In this document: positions 17,351 through 25,669 of the stretch, one piece after another
How the letters are laid out: every line of letters begins with the position of its first letter
How positions within the stretch are numbered: the stretch's first letter is position 1
Source of the DNA: Oceanospirillales bacterium
GTDB taxonomy: Bacteria; Pseudomonadota; Gammaproteobacteria; Pseudomonadales; Endozoicomonadaceae
Assembly (NCBI GenBank): GCA_004762125.1
Contig: SIHQ01000008.1
Location: 62,001-126,000 of the forward strand
DNA length: 64,000 nt
Direction: 5' to 3'
Position numbers and translations under genes: made by a program
Notes under the pieces: generated by a model
What the model saw: the letters and a program-made list of their open reading frames with translations, nothing else
Databases searched by the model: none
What the model was told of the DNA's origin: nothing

Positions 17351-18289
17351 TCAATAGAAACCAGGCTCACCTTCCGGGCGAGTTTTGAAACGTCTGTGTA
17401 ACCACATATACTGATCAGGGCTCTTTCTGACCTGATCTTCTACAAACCGGTTAACTCGTGTAGCGTCCTGCAAATCATCACCAACGGGGAAATCATTCCA
17501 GGAAGGCATGATTTCAAGCTCATATCCTTTACCGTCTTTCTTACGAGTTACCATCATCGGTACCACTCTGGCTTTACCCATTTTCGCCATGCGGGATGTT
17601 CCCGTCACCGATGCAGTTTCAATACCAAAGAAAGGCGCAAAGATACTCTGCTTGGGTCCATAATCCTGATCAGGAGAATACCAGACCGTTTTACCTTGCC
17701 TCATAGATCTCAGCATACCCCGTAAATCTCTGCGGCCCAGAAGACAGCTGCCAGAGTCATAACGCAACCGCTGGCGACGTTGCATATATTCAAAGACTGG
17801 ATTTTTATGTTCACGATAGGTGGCAGCAACACTGTGCTTCATAGTGATCAATGCACCAGCAATTTCAATCGTCGTGAAGTGCAGTATCAATAGCAGACTT
17901 CCCTGACCTGAATCTGACTCCAGATGTTCAAGGCCTTTATAGGTCACCAGTTTTTCCAGTCTTGATCTAGGCCACCACCAGGCGATCAATACTTCCACCA
18001 GCCCCATAGCGGTGGATTCAAAGTTTTTTTCCAACAACAGCTGTCGTTCTCTTTTAGACAGCTCCGGATAGCATTTCTCAAGATTGGTTCTAGCAATGCG
18101 TACTCTTTTACCTCCAAACTTCAATAATAGTTTCCCCAACCCTTTACCCAAAGCCCGAAGGCTTGAATACGGCAACAATGAAATAAGAGCGGAAAAACCT
18201 AAGCCTAACCAGACAGGCCAATACTTTGGCTGAAGGTATTGCCACTTAAATTGATCTGCGTCTGTCGTATTACTCACGGGTGTCGACAT
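17351..18289 (-). CDS. lpxL: Lipid A biosynthesis acyltransferase (LpxL/HtrB family)
   Basis: 312 residues. An N-terminal membrane anchor (about 27-42, VWLGLGFSALISLLPY) is followed by the lysophospholipid acyltransferase-type domain with catalytic HFTTIE (H-x4-E), YREHKNP and the WYSPDQDYGPKQSIFAPFFG segment characteristic of LpxL/LpxM. Transfers a secondary acyl chain to Kdo2-lipid IVA at the inner membrane. LpxL is favoured over LpxM by overall look, not certain. Divergent from minC. Confidence 0.88.
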   Translation of the reverse strand: MSTPVSNTTDADQFKWQYLQPKYWPVWLGLGFSALISLLPYSSLRALGKGLGKLLLKFGGKRVRIARTNLEKCYPELSKRERQLLLEKNFESTAMGLVEVLIAWWWPRSRLEKLVTYKGLEHLESDSGQGSLLLILHFTTIEIAGALITMKHSVAATYREHKNPVFEYMQRRQRLRYDSGSCLLGRRDLRGMLRSMRQGKTVWYSPDQDYGPKQSIFAPFFGIETASVTGTSRMAKMGKARVVPMMVTRKKDGKGYELEIMPSWNDFPVGDDLQDATRVNRFVEDQVRKSPDQYMWLHRRFKTRPEGEPGFY

Positions 18290-18421
18290 TGTGATTCCAA
18301 TATTATTTAACTCGTATCAACCGCTGATGGTACCTATGAAATAGCTTGAGCTTTTTTCTTTAAGATCATAACCTTGACCCGTCCTGAAACAGACCATCCT
18401 AACAAGCTGTAAAGACGTGCC

Positions 18422-19189
18422 ATGACTCAAACACTAAGTAACAGGCAATCAGTACCTGCTTTTCAGCTGAAAAGCAGTATTTATACACTGACCACACTGG
18501 AATTGCACAGCCCGTCCATCGACGAGCTGGCTTTACAACTGGCCTCCATGGCTGACAAAGCTCCCAGTTTCTTTCAGCAAACTCCGGTTATTCTGGCCTT
18601 TGAAGAGCTACATAGCGATCTGTCCTTCAATCTGAATCGGGCAAGGCACCTGCTTCATGAAACAGGCATGGTTCTTGTTGCTGTTCGTGGCGGTAGCCAG
18701 TCTCTACGCAAGAACGCTGAAACTATAGGAATTGCTTGGCTTCCCGCTCAAAAGAGCAAGAAGAAAAGCAATGTCATTATGCTTTCCAATCCTGACAGCG
18801 AGATGGATATTGAGTCTATTGAAACAAAAAGAAACGAAATAAAACCCGCTGTCGGTCCAAAGATTGTTGAAACACCTGTCCGTTCAGGGCAACAAATTTA
18901 TGCTGAAGGCGATTTAATCGTTACTTCTTCTGTCAGCGCCGGAGCCGAGCTTCTGGCCGGTGGTAGCATCCATGTTTACGGTCCGCTTCGAGGCAGAGCC
19001 CTTGCCGGAGTCAATAGCAGCGACTCTGATGCAAGAATCTACGCTACCCGATTCGAAGCCGAGCTGGTTGCCATCTGCGGTCAGTACAAATTGACATGTC
19101 AGCCTGATGACAGCTCTTGGGCAGAACTTTGGGGTAAACCCGCTTGCGTAATCAGCGATACTGGGCACTTGCGCATCAGGGAACTTTAG
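18422..19189 (+). CDS. minC: Septum site-determining protein MinC
   Basis: 255 residues. The N-terminal domain (about 1-115) antagonises FtsZ, a linker follows, and the C-terminal beta-helix domain (about 150-255) has GDLIVTSSVSAGAELLAGG and HVYGPLRGRALAG, which binds MinD and FtsZ tails. First gene of the minCDE operon, which blocks polar division. Confidence 0.95.
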   Translation: MTQTLSNRQSVPAFQLKSSIYTLTTLELHSPSIDELALQLASMADKAPSFFQQTPVILAFEELHSDLSFNLNRARHLLHETGMVLVAVRGGSQSLRKNAETIGIAWLPAQKSKKKSNVIMLSNPDSEMDIESIETKRNEIKPAVGPKIVETPVRSGQQIYAEGDLIVTSSVSAGAELLAGGSIHVYGPLRGRALAGVNSSDSDARIYATRFEAELVAICGQYKLTCQPDDSSWAELWGKPACVISDTGHLRIREL

Positions 19190-19235
19190 GAAATACTCTT
19201 CACTCCCAACTCATAGTCGTATACAGGAAGTCAAG

Positions 19236-20051
19236 TTGGCTCGCATCGTCGTTGTAACATCAGGAAAGGGTGGTGTGGGTAAAACCACAACCAGCGCCTC
19301 ATTTGCCACAGGTCTTGCCATGCAGGGTCACAGAACCGTGGTTATAGATTTTGATGTTGGCCTGCGTAATCTGGATTTGATTATGGGTTGTGAACGCCGT
19401 GTCGTTTATGACCTGATAAATGTCATCAACGGTGAAGCCGCCCTGCACCAGTCATTAATTAAGGACAAACACACAGATAATCTCTGCGTGTTGCCTGCAT
19501 CTCAGACAAGGGATAAGAATGCACTGACAATGGAAGGTGTCGGAAAGGTTTTCGAAGAACTGTCTAAAGATTTTGAGTATATCGTCTGTGACTCCCCTGC
19601 CGGTATTGAGCACGGAGCACTGATGGCTCTTTACTTTGCCGATGAAGCAATTGTGACCACCAATCCCGAAGTTTCTTCGGTTCGTGATTCAGATCGCATT
19701 CTTGGCATACTTCAAAGTAAATCCCGCAGAGCTGAGTTGAATCTTGAGCCCGTTAAGGAACACTTACTGGTGACTCGTTACAACCCTTCCAGGGTTGATA
19801 ATGGTGACATGCTCACTGTTGAAGATGTGACTGACATTCTGGCTATTCCATTGCTGGCAGTGATTCCCGAATCACCTTCAGTACTGAAGGCCTCAAACCA
19901 TGGCATTCCGGTCGTTCACCAACAAGACAGTGATGCCGGGCAAGCCTATAGAGACATGGTGGCCCGATTCCTGGGTGCCGAGCTACCGCACCGTTTTATT
20001 GAACCACCCAGAAAAGGATTTCTGCAGAAAATGTTCAGGAGCAGGGCATGA
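19236..20051 (+). CDS. minD: Septum site-determining ATPase MinD
   Basis: 271 residues from a TTG start at 19236 with AGGAAG upstream. Deviant Walker A GKGGVGKTT (10-18), DFDVGLRNLD and the C-terminal amphipathic membrane-targeting helix (KGFLQKMFRS). Recruits MinC to the membrane and oscillates with MinE. Overlaps minE by 4 nt (ATGA). Confidence 0.97.
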   Translation: MARIVVVTSGKGGVGKTTTSASFATGLAMQGHRTVVIDFDVGLRNLDLIMGCERRVVYDLINVINGEAALHQSLIKDKHTDNLCVLPASQTRDKNALTMEGVGKVFEELSKDFEYIVCDSPAGIEHGALMALYFADEAIVTTNPEVSSVRDSDRILGILQSKSRRAELNLEPVKEHLLVTRYNPSRVDNGDMLTVEDVTDILAIPLLAVIPESPSVLKASNHGIPVVHQQDSDAGQAYRDMVARFLGAELPHRFIEPPRKGFLQKMFRSRA

Positions 20052-20305
20052 GCCTATTGGATATGTTCAAAAGTAACAAGGAAAGTACCTGCAGCGCCTC
20101 TGTTGCCAAACAGAGATTGCAAATACTGGTGGCACACGAACGAATGTCCAGATCAACCAGTCATGATTTTCTACCGGCTATGCAGGAAGACATTATGAAA
20201 GTAGTTGAAAAGTACATTATGGTCTCAAAAGACAATGTATCAATTCGTCTTGAAAATGATGAGCAACACTCCTACCTGGAAGTGAATGTTCAACTGCCGG
20301 ACTAA
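20048..20305 (+). CDS. minE: Cell division topological specificity factor MinE
   Basis: 85 residues: N-terminal membrane-binding and MinD-binding region (about 1-35, including AKQRLQILVAHER) and C-terminal dimerisation domain. Stimulates MinD ATPase. Last gene of minCDE. The 230 nt downstream hold no gene I can support. Confidence 0.96.
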   Translation: MSLLDMFKSNKESTCSASVAKQRLQILVAHERMSRSTSHDFLPAMQEDIMKVVEKYIMVSKDNVSIRLENDEQHSYLEVNVQLPD

Positions 20306-20535
20306 AGTCGTTTATTTCGACCTACTCTCCGCCAGTTTAGTCATTAACTGATCATAGTAAGCTCTGAGTGGCTTTCAGTTTAAATCGCTGATACTTGGAG
20401 CTTCTGAAAAATCTTGTCATGATTCAATCGATTTTACCTAACCAACTTCAGACCTTCACCTTGATGGAAAATAGTAAGATGATGCTTCCAGTAAACAGTG
20501 CCTATTAAAAAACATCATTTATTATTTTAAATCTC

Positions 20536-21255
20536 TTACTTCACACAAACATACACAGAGTTCGTAGCTTCAATCCCTTGAAAAGGATTATGAAAAGAAA
20601 TCACATGTGATTCGACACTCTCAAACACTGTTTTCAGCAAGGCTATAAAATTTTCTTCCGGTAGGTTTTGCGACCACATAGCAAATACGCCTTTCGGTGC
20701 AAGTTGCTCCGCCATGAGAGATAGATTTTCGGTTGTATAAAAGCTGGCGTTGGCTGCGTTCAGATATTCAGTGGGAGAATGATCGATGTCTAATAGAATC
20801 GCATCAAATTTCTTACCATCACACACTGGATCAAAGCCCGTTTCAGGATCTGTAGCTAAATCGAAGAAACTGCCCAGTACATAACGATTTCGTGCATCCG
20901 CATTCAGTATGGTCCCTAAAGGGACGAGTTCACCCTCATGCCAGTCTATGACCGTTTTAAGAGCATCGACTACAAGTAACTCTTCAATTCGTTCATCTTT
21001 TAATGCGGCCACTGCAGTGTAACCCAGCCCCAAACCGCCTACGACAACATTGAGTCTATCGCCCTGCACTGCTGCCAAACCAAGCGTAGATAGAGCCTCC
21101 TCTGCATCAACAAACATACTCGACATTAAAAACTCGTCGCCTAGCTTAACCTCATAGATATCTCTATTACCAAACGCCGGCATGCGCCGTCTGCGCAGAG
21201 AGATCTCACCTAAAGGAGAATCTTGGCAATCAATTTCTTTGAATAATAGGCTCAT
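20536..21255 (-). CDS. Spermidine synthase-like methyltransferase-fold protein
   Basis: 239 residues with the Rossmann core of polyamine aminopropyltransferases: VVVGGLGLGYTA (motif I), LLVVDALKTVIDWH (acidic strand) and DAILLDIDHSP, where SpeE enzymes have the catalytic aspartate region. It lacks the N-terminal beta domain of true SpeE, so spermidine synthesis is not safe to claim; many proteins of this shape are uncharacterised. Isolated between minE and the DUF3524 gene. Confidence 0.65.
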   Translation of the reverse strand: MSLLFKEIDCQDSPLGEISLRRRRMPAFGNRDIYEVKLGDEFLMSSMFVDAEEALSTLGLAAVQGDRLNVVVGGLGLGYTAVAALKDERIEELLVVDALKTVIDWHEGELVPLGTILNADARNRYVLGSFFDLATDPETGFDPVCDGKKFDAILLDIDHSPTEYLNAANASFYTTENLSLMAEQLAPKGVFAMWSQNLPEENFIALLKTVFESVESHVISFHNPFQGIEATNSVYVCVK

Positions 21256-21454
21256 AGTTAATTATCCTAACGGGCTACTCGGACAATGATCATACTGACT
21301 ATGTTCATGGAAAAACATAACGCGGTCTTACACTGCGACCTAAAGCACTAGGATTATAGGTTAGCGGTTTTAATAAAGATTGAAGATGGTTTTTCTATGC
21401 TTGGCCGTCGTACCCATAAAACATTAAAAGTACTGCCAAAAGTTTCTCTCCAAA

Positions 21455-22638
21455 CTATCTCATGGCGACCACTTTTATCATTACGTCCTGATACTCACTT
21501 TTAAGCATTGACCAGCTAAAGTGCTCAACTGAAGGAGGCCGGCCATCACCACTCCTTATCAGTTCTGCATGCTTTTCGATAATATCTGTGGCCGCTTTTG
21601 CTTCTGCGATAACATCATCTTTGAAATCTGGATACAACTGTTCTTCTGCAAAAAACTCTGAATAGACCTCCCTGTCGGGCAACACAGGAACACAGCCACA
21701 AGCAACAGCCTCCAATACAGAGATTCCCTGAAATTCATGAACAGCCGTAGACAGAACTATGTCTGCACAGCGTAACCACCCAAGGTATTTCTCCCTACTA
21801 TCCGCATATCCGAACTGATCGATACGATGAGAGAACTCCTCGCCAATAACATTGAAGACTTCGGGCGTGTTTCGAAAACTTTGACCAAGGATACACACCC
21901 TGAAGCCAATCTCTCTTCTCTCAAGCTCCCTTAAGACTTCAAGTAACCTGTCACCTCCCTTGTCGTATTCCCAACGGGCAGCCCAAACGATAAGCAGTGG
22001 TCGTTCCTCGCTTACACTTGAGTGGTCAAGATGGCTCCAAAGAGTCTGTAGACAATCATCACCTGCTGTTTCTCTATGTTTAAATACAGTATCCGGTAAT
22101 GGAACAGGTAGAACTGAAGAAATATTCTCCAACTTCTGAATAACGCTTGGAGGAACATAATCTGGCAATTTTCGCAGCAAAACTCTTGCTCCTTCCAAAA
22201 AAGTATGACGATTATAAGCAGTATTAAACAGCACATGATCAGCAGCCAGTGCCGTGTAAATATTAAGAATTTGAGGTTCTACTGACTTCTGCTGATTTGA
22301 AGAACCCGGGTAGGCAAACTGATTTTCGTGGAAGTAGCAAAGCGTGGGAATGGACGCCAGAGATGATACCATACCTTTCAGAGCTGAAAGATCTGTCATG
22401 GAAGTAGATATCAACAGGTCATAGCCGGCTTCGAGGTATCTCGTTCACCCCAGGCCCAACTCAGACTGTTGCCTCGCAGACGCCAACTGATGTATCTGGG
22501 TGGTAACGTCAATACTGTCCAGTCATTTTCCGGAAAAGCATTCATCAGCCCTTTTCGCCAATAACCATGGCTCATGGCATCATAGGCTGACAGCAAGAGT
22601 ATTTTCATTCGACTTTGTTTCATTCGACTTTGTTTCAT
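21455..22638 (-). pseudogene. DUF3524 glycosyltransferase (tRNA-queuosine mannosyltransferase-like), frameshifted
   Basis: The first segment (22638-22411) gives MKILLLSAYDAMSHGYW... up to GERDTSKPAMTC and a stop. The second frame continues with LEAGYDLLISTSMTDLSALKG and reads to 21455 as a GT4-type glycosyltransferase (VWAARWEYDKGGDRLLEVL, then EFQGISVLEAVACGCVPVLP). Joining them needs one extra base near 22440, so this is a one-base deletion frameshift or a sequencing error. The family includes GTDC1/QTMAN, which mannosylates queuosine in tRNA-Asp. Function here is inferred from the family. The 5' end carries 15-bp tandem repeats with in-frame ATGs. Divergent from apeB. Confidence 0.75.
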
Positions 22639-22641
22639 TCG
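22603..22641. repeat. 15-bp tandem repeat at the 5' end of the DUF3524 gene
   Basis: A unit reading CATTCGACTTTGTTT on the plus strand occurs twice in full, followed by a partial third copy (CATTCGACT). On the coding strand it encodes MKQSR repeats, each offering an in-frame ATG before MKILLL. Copy number changes would keep frame. Confidence 0.75.
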
Positions 22642-22673
22642 ACTAAAACAGCACTACATCGATCGGAATTAAA

Positions 22674-23981
22674 ATGATTAGCGAACACTCACAGACACTG
22701 TTTAACCAGGATCTAATCCAGTTCCTGAATGATTCTCCCACGCCTTATCATGCAGTGGGAAGTATTGCACAGAGGCTGGAGCAAAAGGGCTTCTGTAAAC
22801 TGGAAGAAGACGATGTCTGGCAGCTGACTGATCAGGGTCGTTACTATGTAACCCGTAACGACTCCTCCATCGTCGCTTTCACCAACGGCAATCTGGAGCA
22901 GGGTTTCCGTATGGTCGGTGCACACACCGACTCTCCCTGCCTGAAGGTCAAGCCAAAGCCGGAACTGTACAAGCAACAGTATTTCCAGCTGGGTGTAGAA
23001 GTATACGGTGGGGCTTTGCTTAACCCCTGGTTCGACAGAGATCTTTCCATGGCGGGTCGAGTTCAGTTTATTACTGTCTCTGGAGAACTTTCATCCGGCC
23101 TGATTAACTTCACCAAAGCGATCGCCATGATTCCAAGCCTCGCCATCCATCTGGATCGTGAAGCAAACAAGAGTCGCAGCATCAACCCTCAGACTGACAT
23201 TCCTCCAGTACTCTGTCAGCTGGGCAAAGAAGAGAAGAAAGATTTCCGATCCATTCTGAAAGCGCAACTGAATGCCGAAGGCCATGACAATGTTGCTGAG
23301 GTTCTGGAATACGACATCAGTTTTTATGACACTCAAAGTGCTGCTGTTATTGGTTTGAACAATGAATTCATAGTCAGTGCTCGTCTGGACAATCTACTCA
23401 GTTGCTATGTAGGACTAGACGCTATGTTGAATGCTACTGAGAGCTCTACCGCACCTATGGTACTGGTCTGCAATGACCATGAAGAAGTGGGTAGCCAGTC
23501 AGCCGTTGGTGCTCAAGGGCCCATGCTGAAGTCAATTCTTGAACGCATCTGTGGCTCTTCCGAACAACTGACCCGAACTATTACCCGCTCTATGGTGATC
23601 TCGACGGACAATGCTCACGGTGTCCACCCTAATTACTCCGACCGTCATGATGGAAACCATGGCCCACTACTGAATAAGGGTGCGGTCATCAAAGTGAACG
23701 CCAACCAGCGTTATGCCACAAATGATGAAACCAGCGCCATGTTCCGGATGCTTTGCCAATCTGAAAGCGTTCAGTGCCAGCATTTTGTAACCCGTACTGA
23801 CATGGGTTGCGGCAGTACTATTGGGCCACTGACAGCAGGAGAACTAGGTGTTAAAGCCCTGGATATTGGGCTACCAACCTTTGGTATGCACTCGATTAGA
23901 GAAACTTGCGGTGTTCGCGACGCTCACGAGTTAACGAATGTACTAAGCCGGTTTTACTCAATGAACAAACTGCCACTCTAG
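22674..23981 (+). CDS. apeB: M18 family aminopeptidase
   Basis: 435 residues, a dinuclear metallo-aminopeptidase of the M18 (aspartyl aminopeptidase-like) family. Metal and catalytic positions are visible: [43 protein letters not shown] and the C-terminal [10 protein letters not shown]. Removes N-terminal residues from peptides in the cytoplasm. Only 35 nt separates it from the first ATG of the divergent DUF3524 gene. A hairpin follows the stop. Confidence 0.93.
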   Translation: MISEHSQTLFNQDLIQFLNDSPTPYHAVGSIAQRLEQKGFCKLEEDDVWQLTDQGRYYVTRNDSSIVAFTNGNLEQGFRMVGAHTDSPCLKVKPKPELYKQQYFQLGVEVYGGALLNPWFDRDLSMAGRVQFITVSGELSSGLINFTKAIAMIPSLAIHLDREANKSRSINPQTDIPPVLCQLGKEEKKDFRSILKAQLNAEGHDNVAEVLEYDISFYDTQSAAVIGLNNEFIVSARLDNLLSCYVGLDAMLNATESSTAPMVLVCNDHEEVGSQSAVGAQGPMLKSILERICGSSEQLTRTITRSMVISTDNAHGVHPNYSDRHDGNHGPLLNKGAVIKVNANQRYATNDETSAMFRMLCQSESVQCQHFVTRTDMGCGSTIGPLTAGELGVKALDIGLPTFGMHSIRETCGVRDAHELTNVLSRFYSMNKLPL

Positions 23982-24022
23982 ACATTAATTGCGTCTCTAC
24001 ACGTAATCGAATGTCCGATCAA

Positions 24023-24051
24023 TCATTTGCCCGCTTGTGGCGGGTAAATGA
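24023..24051 (+). terminator. Hairpin downstream of apeB
   Basis: TCATTTGCCCGC pairs with GCGGGTAAATGA (one G-T wobble) around a 5-nt loop, about 40 nt after the apeB stop. There is no U-tract, so it may be a processing or pause structure rather than an intrinsic terminator. Confidence 0.5.
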
Positions 24052-24191
24052 CGTATGAATTATATGTTTAAATTTTTACCCACTAATTAACAGTTGTACA
24101 CATCGAGTTACCCAGCTTACTTTTAATTTCATACCGCTAATCAAAACCTGATAATTAAGTACATATTACAACTAACCAACTTTGCACATTG

Positions 24192-24221
24192 TTGTTAATC
24201 TTGGAAAGTACCCATTCTAAT
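24192..24221 (+). promoter_or_regulatory. Candidate promoter of the small ORF at 24239
   Basis: TTGTTA (24192-24197) and TCTAAT (24216-24221) with an 18-nt spacer resemble sigma70 boxes, 18 nt before the ATG of the small ORF. Confidence 0.4.
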
Positions 24222-24238
24222 TCAAAGTCAGGACGACG

Positions 24239-24418
24239 ATGAAAACCCAGCAGCACTTTGCCACCCCGAGACCAAGAAGAAACAGTTTTCGGCAGAGCCC
24301 ACAAGCCATGCCTTTTGAGACATGGCCAGAAACAGCCAAACCCCTAATGAAACATTCAAGCAGTCTGCCAGCACCTAGGCGGGTCGACGACGAATGCTTC
24401 GAACAAGGCTATAACTGA
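24239..24418 (+). CDS. Small basic hypothetical protein (59 aa)
   Basis: An ORF of 59 codons with an AGGA Shine-Dalgarno at 24230-24233, 5 nt before the ATG, and a promoter-like pair upstream. The product is rich in Arg, Pro, Ser and Gln (TPRPRRNSFRQSPQ near the N-terminus), with no signal peptide or membrane helix. It ends exactly at the base before the stop codon of the convergent quinone oxidoreductase. I do not recognise a family. Expression signals favour a real gene; composition alone does not prove it. Confidence 0.45.
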   Translation: MKTQQHFATPRPRRNSFRQSPQAMPFETWPETAKPLMKHSSSLPAPRRVDDECFEQGYN

Positions 24419-25393
24419 TCAGCTATCGGGCAAAGTCAGAACCACTTTGCCCATTGTTTGATTGCTTGCCAGTCTGTCAAAGGCTTCTTTGTTATCAGTG
24501 ATTGAAAACACTTGATCCAGCACTGGCTTTATTTCGCCTTTAATAATTAATGGCCACACACACCTGCGCAAGCTTTCAAGTATTCCCTGCTTTTTCTCTA
24601 CCGAAAGATACCTTAATGTCGATCCTCGGATTTGTAGCCGTTTCATCAAAAGCCGTGCAAAATCCAGTTGCCCATAGCGCCCAGCCATAGAACCGATATT
24701 AATCAACCTGCCGTCATTCGCCATTAACGCTAGGTGCTGCTCTAACCAATCACCACCGCAGCAGTCCAGCACGATATTAAAAGATCCATACCGCTTTAGC
24801 TCGAGCCAGTCCTGCCTGTTTCTATTTATACCGGAGCAAGCACCCAAATCGAGACACTGGCTCAATTTTTCGTCACTCCCTACCACTACCGTCGCATCAA
24901 TAGAAAAATGACTGCACAATTGAACAGCCGCCACACCTACACCACTGCCGCCTGCCATGATCAGAGCTTTTTCTCCCTTTACTGCTTCACCCAACATAAA
25001 AAGATTGAGCCAGGCTGTTGAGAAAGTTTCCATTAATGATGCTGCTTCTATCATGGTGCAGCCATCTGGAACCGGAAGTAATTGTCGATAATCACAGACA
25101 ACTTCTGTCGCCATCCCACCTCCTTCCAGCAGAGCACATACTTCCTGCCCCAACCGCCATTCTCCAACACCCTCACCCAACTCTACAATGACTCCGGAAC
25201 ATTCCAGCCCCAACACGTCTGTAGCACCTTCAGGTGGTTGATAGTGACCTGCCAGCTGCACCAAGTCTGCCCGATTTAATCCGGCAGCCACTACTCTGAT
25301 TTTTACCTGACCTTTACCAACTTCAATAACAGGTATTTTTTGCCAGAATGGTGCACCTGATACCGCTAGAACCCCATATCTATCTTGATTCAT
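24419..25393 (-). CDS. NAD(P)H quinone oxidoreductase, PIG3-type MDR family
   Basis: 324 residues of the zinc-free medium-chain dehydrogenase/reductase family. N-terminal GroES-like domain with AAGLNRADLVQLAGHYQPPE and LGLECSGVI, then a Rossmann domain with AGGSGVGVAAVQL. The pattern matches the PIG3/QorA group rather than zinc alcohol dehydrogenases. Probably reduces quinones or enones with NADPH; substrate unknown. The 276-nt gap to prc contains no gene I can see, only an A/T-rich palindrome TTTTTTGCAAAAAA near 25506-25519. Confidence 0.85.
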   Translation of the reverse strand: MNQDRYGVLAVSGAPFWQKIPVIEVGKGQVKIRVVAAGLNRADLVQLAGHYQPPEGATDVLGLECSGVIVELGEGVGEWRLGQEVCALLEGGGMATEVVCDYRQLLPVPDGCTMIEAASLMETFSTAWLNLFMLGEAVKGEKALIMAGGSGVGVAAVQLCSHFSIDATVVVGSDEKLSQCLDLGACSGINRNRQDWLELKRYGSFNIVLDCCGGDWLEQHLALMANDGRLINIGSMAGRYGQLDFARLLMKRLQIRGSTLRYLSVEKKQGILESLRRCVWPLIIKGEIKPVLDQVFSITDNKEAFDRLASNQTMGKVVLTLPDS

Positions 25394-25669
25394 AACAAAT
25401 TTCCTTAGTCCCGCCGATAGTTCCTGCTATAACGCCGTCAATTGGCTGCATGTGGATATAGATTGTATTATGGTCGCAAGCACTGGTAACTTTGAATTCA
25501 GGGCATTTTTTGCAAAAAAAAGATCCACAAACACAAAACCTGATTCCAAGACTCTTCTACAATCTTGAAGCAATAGCCTGAACATCAGTTTCAGCCCAGA
25601 CTGAACAGAACTTTTGTAACTGCGCCGAGGCGGCAAGTTCACTGAAAACGAAACGGAGCTCCACAATTC

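Noticed and set aside
25506-25521. TTTTTTGCAAAAAA palindrome upstream of prc as an operator
   Set aside because: A/T homopolymer runs make such a palindrome likely by chance, and nothing else supports it.
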